A stretch of DNA of 64,000 nucleotides from Sipunculus nudus (taxonomy: Eukaryota; Annelida; Sipuncula; Golfingiida; Sipunculidae): the NCBI GenBank assembly GCA_026874595.1, contig CM049317.1:43800401-43864400 (forward strand). Reading direction: 5' to 3'. The notes below the pieces were generated by a model, which was not told the DNA's origin, searched no databases, and saw nothing but the letters and a program-made list of their open reading frames with translations. This document shows, piece after piece, positions 48,490-58,300 of this stretch. Positions within the stretch are counted from its first letter, which is position 1; each line of letters opens with the position of its first letter. Made by a program: the position numbers and the translations under genes.

Positions 48490-49400
48490 AGATAAGATAA
48501 GGTTGTTTATTTGCTATATATAAAAGTATTACACACAACAGTGTATGTCTTGCTTAGCTTGTTGTAAAAGAATACACTAAAGAAGAAAATATGTAAATAA
48601 ATTCATAAAATTTTATAAAAAATATAAATGTCTTCAGATCAGTTTAGTTCCTGGATTGCTGACACGTTCGTACTCATTCAAGTTCTTTCTTAATAATTTT
48701 GGAACAACCAATTCCAGATTTCACTGTTTGAAAAAAATAGTGCGCTGGATGATTAGAATCTTTAACTGTAGCATTAGCCTTCTTTAGCAATCACTTATGG
48801 TAAATGGATTCAGAAGATGGGAAAGAAGTCTTGACTATCTTCCAAGAAGTTTAACAACCTATTAAGTAACTTCTATTCCTCAGCATTTATGTGTCCTCAT
48901 CACACAGTGGCAGATAGTGTTAAGACACCCTCTTTAACAGCTCTATAAAATTCAGCAGCATAGGTAAGCATGGACCAAACACTTTAAGTCTCTTTGAAAA
49001 GTACAGCTACTGTTAGGCCTTGGTACAATAATTTACATTTTCCTCCCATTTCAAGTTTGATGATATATGGATACCTAAAAATTTAATACAGTAAACCATT
49101 CCTACCATGGAACAATTAATTTCTATTAGCAAGATCTCTGAATTATGATCATCTCCTTGATTTTCCCAATATTCAGCTCTGAGTAGTTTTCAGAGCACCA
49201 CCTAGTTGAGTGTTCAATTTCATGATGGTATTTACTTTCGTTACCTCCACGGATAAGCCCAGTGACTGTTGTGTCATCTGAAAATTTCAGTATTAGACAG
49301 TCATCAGATTTTGGCACACAGTCTTATGTAAATAAAGAATATAATGTTGGTTCAATCACAAATGGGGGAGGGTCATCACAGGGCATCTTTGTAGCAGGGT
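48490..49400 (-). pseudogene. LINE 3' fragment, reverse transcriptase C-terminal half
   Basis: On the - strand, 49,126-49,317 encodes DCLILKFSDDTTVTGLIRGG, where FSDD stands at the catalytic FADD/YADD box, followed by WCSENYSELNIGKIKEMII. Downstream, a broken frame gives KFLGIHISSNLKWEENVNYC and, further on, text resembling the conserved HPAHxxF segment near the end of such proteins. The 3' end at about 48,490 runs into a short TTATC repeat. The first Asp box is missing, so this is a 5'-truncated, decayed CR1/L2/Rex-like element. Confidence 0.8.
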
Positions 49401-50362
49401 TTTACCCTGATTGGAAAGAGGCATAAATTTCATTTAGTTAATCCAGTAGACTTTTGTAACATTAGCAGACCTGCACTGGGCCCTGTAAGGAATGATTGTC
49501 TTTCTTTGCTTCCTGTACTGCCTACGATCATTTGTGGCTTGCAAGTCAGATTCTTTGAGTGCAACTCCTTTTAGCAAGCTCAATAGTACATTTCACCTCA
49601 TACTTCGCAGGTCTAAACTTGCGTTTGTCTCCACTCTGGTATGCTTTGGCCCGGTCAATCAGTTTTAACTTAATCAAATGATCAAACTCATGGTTTGTTA
49701 TTTCAATGCACTATAACATCTTTACTGTGTATGCATAAACCTTTTCAAAATCCAAGGTAATCAACAACAACCTCAGTTCTTCCATTAAGGTCAACATTCA
49801 AAAACGCAGAACAATTGTACATGTGTATCAACCTTGCAGTAATTGAATAGCAATTTCAGTCCACTGTGGAGTCAACTTTACAACAGGCTTGATATGTTTG
49901 AGTAACTGTTGATACCGAGGTACCAGGTGGACCGTGTTATGATCAGAGTCTCCAAGTGGGGCATACTGTAAAGACTCTATGCATCTTTATTAGTAGTGTA
50001 ACCGTGATGTAAGACCTGGTATTCTGTGTAGTGTATGTGACATGTTGATAATATTTTAGGAGGGATTTTTAAAACTTTTTGTGATTAAAATGCCCTGCTT
50101 CAATGTTAAATCTCCTCCTCCCTTCCAGAGTTGTTGTTTTCGTTTCCATTACAATACCAGACACCTGTGTGATATTCAAAAGTTCTTTCTCCGCTGATGG
50201 TATAATACAACATTGTATTGGAATGGACTATCAGACCATCTATTTCTGAATGCAGGTCCTGCCATGAATAAATAGTATGAGCTTATATAAGCATGGTAAA
50301 TGTGTAGGTGTTACAAACAACAGCAAATGTTCAGAAGGAGTGATTTTGAGTTTGACCCTTGT
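49401..50362. other. Intron 4 sequence, no gene recognised
   Basis: Possibly more decayed LINE sequence near 49,400-49,700 on the - strand, but no motif is firm enough to annotate. Confidence 0.45.
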
Positions 50363-52747
50363 TACGCTCCTCACACAGTGGTTATGGTATTGTTACGCTC
50401 CTCACAGAGTGGTTATGGTATATGCTCCTAACGCAGTGGTTATGGTATACGCTCCTAACACAGTGGTTATGGTATACGCTCCTCCCACAGTGGTTATGGT
50501 ATTGTTACGCTCCTCACACAGTGGTTATGGTGTACGCTCCTCAAACAGTGGTTATGGCATAAGCTCCTCACACAGTGGTTATGGTATACGCTGCTCACAC
50601 AGTGGTTATGGTATACGCTGCTCACACAGTGGTTATGGTATATGCTGCTCACACAGTGGTTATGGTATACGCTGCTCACACAGTGGTAATGGTATTGTTA
50701 CGCTGCTCACACAGTGGTTATGGTATACGCTGCTCACACAGTGGTTATGGTATATGCTCCTCGTACAGTGGTTATGGTATTGTTACACTGCTCACACAAT
50801 GGTTATGGTATACCCTCCTCACACAGTGGTTATGGTATATGCTCCTCACACAGTGGTTTTGGTATTGTTACTCTCCTAACACAGTGGTTATGGTATACGC
50901 TTCTCACACAGTGGTTATGGTATATGCTTCTTACACAGTGGTTATGGTATTGTTACGCTCCTCACACAGTGGTTATGGTATTGTTATGCTCCTAAAACAG
51001 TGGTTATGGTATTGTTACGCTCCGCACACAGTGGTTATTGTATACGCTCCTCACACAGTGGTAATGGTATATGCTCCTCACACAGTGGTTATGATATACA
51101 TTCCTCAAACAGTGGTTATGGTATTGTTACGCTCCTAACACAGTGGTTATGGTATATGCTCCTCGCACAGTGGTTATGGTATACACTCCTCGCACAGTGG
51201 TTATGGTATACACTCCTCACACAGTGGTTATGGTATTGTTATGCTCCTAACACAGTGGTTATGGTATTGTTACGCTCCTCACACAGTGGTTATGGTATAC
51301 GCTCCTCACACAGTGGTTATGGTATATGCTCCTCACACAGTGGTTATGATATACACTCCTCACACAGTGGTTATGGTATACGCTCCTCTCACAGTGGTTA
51401 TGGTATATGCTCCTCACACAGTGGTTATGGTATACGCTCGCTCCTCACACAGTGGTTATGGTATTGTTATGCTCCTGACAAAGTGTTTATGGTATTGTTA
51501 CGCTCCTCACACAGTGGTTATGGTATTCGCTCCGCACACAGTGGTTATGGTATACGCTCCTCACACAGTAATTATGGTATACACTCCTCACACAGTGGTA
51601 ATAGTAAAAGGTGCTCACACAGTGGTTATGGTATACACTCCTCTCACAGTGGTTATGGTATATGCTCCTCACACAGTGGTTATGGTATACGCTCGCTCCT
51701 CACACAGTGGTTATGGTATTGTTATGCTCCTGACAAAGTGTTTATGGTATTGTTACGCTCCTCACACAGTGGTTATGGTATTCGCTCCGCACACAGTGGT
51801 TATGGTATACGCTCCTCACACAGTAATTATGGTATACACTCCTCACACAGTGGTAATAGTAAAAGGTGCTCACACAGTGGTTATGGTATACACTCCTCAC
51901 ACAGTGGTTATGGTATATGCTCCTCACACAGTGGTTATGGTATACGCTCCTTACATAGTGGTTATGGTATACACTGCTCACACAGTGGTTATGGTATACA
52001 CTCCTCTCACAGTGGTTATGGTATACACTGCTCACACAGTGGTTATGGTATACACTCCTCACACAGTGGTTATGGTATACACTCCTCACACAGTGGTTAT
52101 GGTATTGTTACGCTGCTCACACAGTGGTTATGGTATACACTTCTCACACAGTGGTTATGGTATACACTGCTCACACAGTGGTTATGGTATACACTCCTCA
52201 CACAGTGGTTATGGTATACACTCCTCAGACAGTGGTTATGGTATTGTTACGCTGCTCACACAGTGGTTATGGTATACACTTCTCACACAGTGGTTATGGT
52301 ATACACTCCTCACACATTGGTTATGGTATTGTTATGCTCCTCACACAGTGGTAATAGTAAAAGGTGCTCACACAGTGGTTATGGTATACACTACTCACAC
52401 AGTGGTTATGGTATACGCTCCTCACACAGTGGTTATGGTATACGCTCCTTACATAGTGGTTATGGTATACACTGCTCACACAGTGGTTATGGTATACACT
52501 CCTCTCACAGTGGTTATGGTATACACTGCTCACACAGTGGTTATGGTATACACTCCTCACACAGTGGTTATGGTATACACTCCTCACACAGTGGTTATGG
52601 TATTGTTATGCTGCTCACACAGTGGTTATGGTATACGCTTCTCACACAGTGGTTATGGTATACACTCCTCACACATTGGTTATGGTATTGTTATGCTCCT
52701 CACACAGTGGTTATGGTATACGCTCCTCACACAGTGGTTATGGTATA
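50363..52747 (+). repeat. Minisatellite of 27-bp units (about 85 copies), with 30-bp variants and higher-order repeats
   Basis: The core CACACAGTGGTTATGGTATA recurs without a break for about 2.4 kb. Most units are 27 bp; units with GGTATTGTTACGCT are 30 bp. Because both are multiples of three, several frames stay open (593 and 559 codons on the + strand) without being genes. A 255-bp block with marker GCTCGCTCC and a distinctive ATAGTAAAAGGTGC variant is duplicated exactly in tandem (offset 255 bp between 51,436 and 51,691). A third ATAGTAAAAGG copy is at 52,353. Confidence 0.96.
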
Positions 52748-53569
52748 CACTGCAGTCGTCCCAGGCATCCTTTTTGTGTAACCACTGCTTTGTATCGCAA
52801 GCTTCCCTTGGTTGGAACACTAGGGTGCATACAGAGCAAAGAATTGTAATGAAAGTGTTTTGCTTTGTTTGGTCAGTCCTTGGTTGGAACACTAGGGTGC
52901 ATTCAGAGCAAGAATTGTAATGAGAGTGTTTTGCTTTGTTTGGTCAGTCCTTGGTTGGAACACTAGGGTGCATACAGAGCAAAGAATTGTAATGAGAGTG
53001 TTTTGCTTTGTTTGGTCAGTCCTTGGTTGGAACACTAGGGTACATACAGAGCAAAGAATTTTAATGAGAGTGTTTTTGCTTTGTTTGGTCAGTCCTTGGT
53101 TGGAACACTAGGGTGCTTACAGAGCAAAGAATTGTAATGAAAGTGTTTTGCTTTGTTTGGTCAGTCCTTGGTTGGAACACTAGGGTGCATACAGAGCAAA
53201 GAATTGTAATGAGAGTGTTTTGCTTTGTTTGGTCAGTCCTTGGTTGGAACACTAGGGTGCATACAGAGCAAAGAATTGTAATGAGAGTGTTTTGCTTTGT
53301 TTGGTCAGTTAAAATTTTAAACATGCAACATCCCCTCTCATTGGTTTGATTACACCTTTACACAAGCTCTCATTGGACAAATTCTTTGTACTATGCCAGA
53401 AAGGTTTTCAGACCAATGAGAGTGGGTGTTGCATGTTTAAAATTTGGGATGGATGCAAAATGCAATAGCACCCTCTCAGTACAACTTTTTGCTCTGTGCG
53501 CATCCTGGTTTTCTTATCCTGAGAACAAAGCTGCTGTTACACAAAAGGAGGTGTGGGACCACTGCAGTG
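52748..53569. mobile_element. Foldback element with long inverted arms, 822 bp
   Basis: The element starts CACTGCAGTCGTCCC and ends GGGACCACTGCAGTG, both bordered by TATA (52,744-52,747 and 53,570-53,573). Arms continue inward: GTGTAACCACTGC against its inverse, ACAGAGCAAAGAATTGTA against the inverse of 53,470-53,500, and finally AAATTTTAAACATGCAAC (53,312-53,345) against its inverse (53,412-53,445). The left arm is longer because a 72-bp segment is repeated about seven times. A loop of about 66 bases separates the arms. No coding capacity. Confidence 0.85.
52806..53310 (+). repeat. Tandem repeat of a 72-bp unit, about seven copies
   Basis: Unit markers CCTTGGTTGGAACACTAGGG and GTGTTTTGCTTTGTTTGGTC recur every 72 bp (one unit 73, one shorter by one base at 52,913). 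Period divisible by three explains the open frames read across it. It lies in the left arm of the foldback element. Confidence 0.95.
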
Positions 53570-53663
53570 TATACCTGCTGCATGAGGGGTGTAGACTCCT
53601 GTATACAGTGAGATTTTGTCTTATGTCATATGTTTCACATGAAACTTTCAATTTTCTTTAAAG

Positions 53664-53735
53664 AGGTTGCTGCCTGCCCTTGAAGTGTTTGACCTGAGTC
53701 ACAACAACATACTGGATACAGAGAGACAGTTAGAG
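53664..53735 (+). CDS. STK11IP: STK11IP exon 5 (leucine-rich repeat)
   Basis: 72 bases, 24 codons, phase 0. It encodes RLLPALEVFDLSHNNILDTE then RQLE, matching the vertebrate RLLSALRFLNLSHNQVQD segment. Acceptor TTTTCTTTAAAG, donor GAG|GTAAGC. The 3' end of this exon with its donor is the first unit of a 12-copy tandem array that forms the start of intron 5. Extending the frame past the donor gives GTA AGC TGA, an immediate stop, so only the first donor gives a productive product. Confidence 0.92.
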
Positions 53736-54317
53736 GTAAGCTGACCCTCCATGGCTGAAGCCAGACATAGAGAGTTAGTTAGAGGTAAGCTGACCCTAAA
53801 TGGCTGAAGCCAGACACAGAGAGACAGTTAGAGGTAAGCTGACTCTCCATGGCTGAAGCCAGACACAGAAAGACAGTTAGAGGTAAGCTGACTCTTCATG
53901 GCTGAAGCCAGAGACAGAGAGACAGTTAGAGGTAAGCTGACCCTAAATGGCTGAAGCCAGACCCAGAGAGACAGTTAGAGGTAAGCTGACCCTCCATGGC
54001 TGAAGCCAGAGACAGAGAGACAGTTAGAGGTAAGCTGACCCTCCATGGCTGAGGCCAGAGACTAAGAGACAGTTAGAGGTAAGCTGACCCTCCATGGCCA
54101 GACACAGAGAGACAGTTAGAGGTAAGCTGACCTTCCATGGCTGAAGCCAGACACAGAGAGACAGTTAGAGGTAAGCTGACCCTCCATGGCTGAAGCCAGA
54201 CACAGAGAGACAGTTAGAGGTAAGCTGACCCTCCATGGCTGAAGCCAGACACAGAGAGACAGTTAAAGGTAAGCTGACTCTCCATTGCTGAAGCCAGACA
54301 CAGAGAGGCAGTATGAG
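53687..54317 (+). repeat. Splice-donor array: 12 tandem copies of the exon 5 end plus 5' splice site, 49-bp period
   Basis: The unit GAGACAGTTAGAG|GTAAGC plus TGACCCTCCATGGCTGAAG has donors at 53,736 (the real one), 53,785, 53,834, 53,883, 53,932, 53,981, 54,030, 54,079, 54,122, 54,171, 54,220 and 54,269. Spacing is 49 bp except one 43-bp step. Every copy keeps GGTAAGC; a thirteenth copy near 54,317 is degenerate (GAGGTTACTG). Only the exon-side flank of the first copy is outside the repeat. Confidence 0.95.
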
Positions 54318-55345
54318 GTTACTGTCTGACTGAGCTGAGCTGGTTGAGCATTGGATGTGTCTTATTTCAGTATCTGAGCTGAGCTGGTTAAGCATATGAT
54401 GTTGCTTATTGTATCAGCCAAAAAAGGGGTTTTGCGGATACTATGTTTTTGCACAGGTTTCGCCGCCACCACAGCTGCCACCTGGAATCTGGTGGCGCCA
54501 CCTGCAGTCTTTTTCTTGTGGTGTCCATCCGTACATTTTCTTTGGGTGAAATTGCTCATATCTGAGGAATTGTTCCAGGTATTGGTCTGAAATTTTTGGC
54601 ATGTCCATCCATCTTGGAAAGTTTTCTCTTAAACAAGACAGGTGGTGCCACCTACCTTCCCGTTTTCATAGAATAAATTAATGCCCTTTACTCAGGAGTT
54701 ATATGTAGTATTGGCCTGAAATTGTGCCTATCTATAGATCTCGGACTCTTCAGTCTTGAACTCAAGACTGGTGGCACCATCTGCAATTGTTTTCCCATGG
54801 CACTCATCCATACATTTGCCTTCGGTGAAACTTGCTTATATCTGAGGAGTGGTTCAAGGTGTTTGTCTGAAATTTGGCATGTCCATCCATCTTGGAGAGT
54901 TTTTCTCATAAACCAGACAGGTGGCACCACCTACCTTCCTGTTTTTGTTGAATAAATCAATGCCCTTTTTCTCAGAGTTTGAGTGGACTTCATTCAGGAG
55001 TGGTGTGACATACCACTTAATCCATGCCTCACTGTACCCGTACCACTCTGATTTTTGGCAGATACTTGTTGTTGCTTTTCAACTACTTGTATGCTAGTTT
55101 CAGTATCTGACTTATCAGATCTGGTTGAGCATTGAATGTTGCTTATTTCAGTATCTGACAGAGCAGAGCTGGTTGAGCATTTAATGTTGCTGATTTCAGT
55201 ATCTGACTGAGCTGAGTTGGTTGAGCATTGAATATTGCTTATTGTATCCCCAGACAATGTCAGGATACATGTTCTATGGTTTTAGCACAGTCGCATCTTC
55301 GCAGCATATTAATATTGTCTGTGTTATAACTCAAAAAATATTTTA
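54318..55345 (+). repeat. Junction zone of intron 5: scattered acceptor-type units around a duplicated dispersed repeat
   Basis: Two acceptor-type units follow the donor array directly (54,329-54,418), and three to four more occur at 55,090-55,250. Between them lie two copies, about 310 bp apart, of a dispersed repeat with GGTGGCGCCACC or GGTGGCACCACC, TGTCCATCCATCTTGGA and AATAAAT(T/C)AATGCCC. The text GCTTATTGTATC flanks both islands. No coding sequence. Confidence 0.8.
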
Positions 55346-58300
55346 AGGATCTTTACCTAACTGGATGAGCATTGGATGTTTCTCATTTCAGTATCTGACT
55401 GAGCTGAGCTGGTTGAGCATTGAATGTTTCTTATTTCAGTATCTGACTGAGCTGAGCTGATTGAGCATTTGATGTCGCTTATTTCAGTATCTGACTGAGC
55501 TGAGTTGGTTGAGCATTGGATGTTGCTTATTTCAGTATCTGACTGAGCTTAGCTGGTTGAGCATTGGATGTGTCTTATTTCAGTATCTGACTGAGCTGAG
55601 TTGGTTGAGCATTGGATGTACTTATTTCAGTATCTGACTGAGCTGAGCTGATTGAGCATTTGATGTCGCTTATTTCAGTATCTGACTGAGCTGAGTCAGT
55701 TGAGCATTGGATGTTGCTTATTTCAGTATCTGACTGAGCTTAGCTGGTTGAGCATTTGATGTGTCTTATTTCAGTATCTGACTGACTTGAGTTGGTTGAG
55801 CATTGGATGTGTCTTATTATTTAAGTATCTGACTGAGCTGAGTTGGTTGAGCATTGGATGTTGCTTATTTCAGTATCTGACTGAGCTGAGCTGATTGAGC
55901 ATTTGATGTCGCTTATTTCAGTATCTGACTGAGCTGAGTTGGTTGAGCATTGGATGTACTTATTTCAGTATCTGACTGAGCTGAGCTGATTGAGCATTGG
56001 ATGTGTCTTATTTCAGTATCTGACTGAGCTGAGCTGGTTGAGCATTGAATGTTTCTTATTTCAGTATCTGACTGAGCAGAGTTGGTTGAGCATTGGATGT
56101 ACTTATTTCAGTATCTGACTGAGCTGAGCTGATTGAGCATTTGATGTCGCTTATTTCAGTATCTGACTGAGCTGAGTTGGTTGAGCATTGGATGTTGCTT
56201 ATTTCAGTATCTGACTGAGCTGAGTTGGTTGAGCATTGGATGTGTCTTATATCAGTAACCTCACTGAGCTGAGTTGGTTGAGCATTGGATGTACTTATTT
56301 CAGTATCTGACTGAGCTGAGCTGATTGAGCATTTGATGTCGCTTTTTTCAGTATCTGACTGAGCTGAGTTGGTTGAGCATTGGATGTTGCTTATTTCAGT
56401 ATCTGACTGAGCTTAGCTGGTTGAGCATTGGATGTGTCTTATTTCAGTATCTGACTGAGCTGAGTTGGTTGAGCATTGGATGTCCTTATTTCAGTATCCG
56501 ACTGAGCTGAGTTGGTTGAGCATTGAATGTTTCTTATTTCAGTATCTGACTGAGCTGAGCTGATTGAGCATTTGATGTCGCTTATTTCAGTATCTGACTG
56601 AGCTGAGTTGGTTGAGCATTGGATGTTGCTTATTTCAGTATCTGACTGAGCTTAGCTGGTTGAGCATTGGATGTGTCTTATTTCAGTATCTGACTGAGCT
56701 GAGCTGGTTGAGCATTGAATGTTTCTTATTTCAGTATCTGACTGAGCTGAGTTGGTTGAGCATTGGATGTACTTATTTCAGTATCTGACTGAGCTGAGCT
56801 GATTGAGCATTTGATGTCGCTTATTTCAGTATCTGACTGAGCTGAGTTGGTTGAGCATTGGATGTTTCTTATTTCAGTATCTGACTGAGCTTAGCTGGTT
56901 GAGCATTGGATGTTGCTTATTTCAGTATCTGACTGAGCTTAGCTGGTTGAGCATTGAATGTTTCTTATTTCAGTATCTGACTGAGCTTAGCTGGTTGAGC
57001 ATTGGATGTTGCTTATTTCAGTATCTGACTGAGCTGAGCTGGTTGAGCATTGAATGTTTCTTATTTCAGTATCTGACTGAGCTGAGCTGATTGAGCATTG
57101 GATGTGTCTTATTTCAGTATCTGACTGAGCTGAGCTGGTTGAGCATTGAATGTTTCTTATTTCAGTATCTGACTGAGCTGAGTTGGTTGAGCATTGGATG
57201 TACTTATTTCAGTATCTGACTGAGCTGAGCTGATTGAGCATTTGATGTCGCTTATTTCAGTATCTGACTGAGCTGAGTTGGTTGAGCATTGGATGTTGCT
57301 TATTTCAGTATCTGACTGAGCTGAGCTGGTTGAGCATTGGATGTGTCTTATTTCAGTATCTGACTGAGCTGAGTTGGTTGAGCATTGGATGTGTCTTATT
57401 TCAGTATCTGACTGAGCTGAGTTGGTTGAGCATTGGATGTTGCTTATTTCAGTATCTGACTGAGCTGAGCTGATTGAGCATTTGATGTCGCTTATTTCAG
57501 TATCTGACTGAGCTGAGTTGGTTGAGCATTGGATGTTTCTTATTTCAGTATCTGACTGAGCTTAGCTGGTTGAGCATTGGATGTGTCTTATTTCAGTATC
57601 TGACTGAGCTGAGTTGGTTGAGCATTGGATGTACTTATTTCAGTATCTGACTGAGCTGAGCTGATTGAGCATTTGATGTCGCTTATTTCAGTATCTGACT
57701 GAGCTGAGTCAGTTGAGCATTGGATGTTGCTTATTTCAGTATCTGACTGAGCTTAGCTGGTTGAGCATTTGATGTGTCTTATTTCAGTATCTGACTGACT
57801 TGAGTTGGTTGAGCATTGGATGTGTCTTATTTCAGTATCTGACTGAGCTGAGTTGGTTGAGCATTGGATGTTGCTTATTTCAGTATCTGACTGAGCTGAG
57901 CTGATTGAGCATTTGATGTCGCTTATTTCAGTATCTGACTGAGCTGAGTTGGTTGAGCATTGGATGTACTTATTTCAGTATCTGACTGAGCTGAGCTGAT
58001 TGAGCATTGGCTGTGTCTTATTTCAGTATCTGACTGAGCTGAGCTGGTTGAACATTGAATGTTTCTTATTTCAGTATCTGACTGAGCTGAGTTGGTTGAG
58101 CATTGGATGTACTTATTTCAGTATCTGACTGAGCTGAGCTGATTGAGCATTTGATGTCGCTTATTTCAGTATCTGACTGAGCTGAGTTGGTTGAACATTG
58201 GATGTTGCTTATTTCAGTATCTGACTGAGCTGAGTTGGTTGAGCATTGGATGTGTCTTATATCAGTAACCTCACTGAGCTGAGTTGGTTGAGCATTGGAT

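Noticed and set aside
50363-52747. CRISPR-like array
   Set aside because: Units are head-to-tail with no unique spacers, and the context is a eukaryotic intron.
51000-52920. Long open frames of 593 and 559 codons
   Set aside because: They read the 27-bp minisatellite; because the period is a multiple of three, several frames on both strands are open. There is no complex sequence or known domain.
53686-54317. CRISPR-like array in the 49-bp repeats
   Set aside because: The whole unit is repeated without variable spacers; it is a tandem copy of an exon-intron border.
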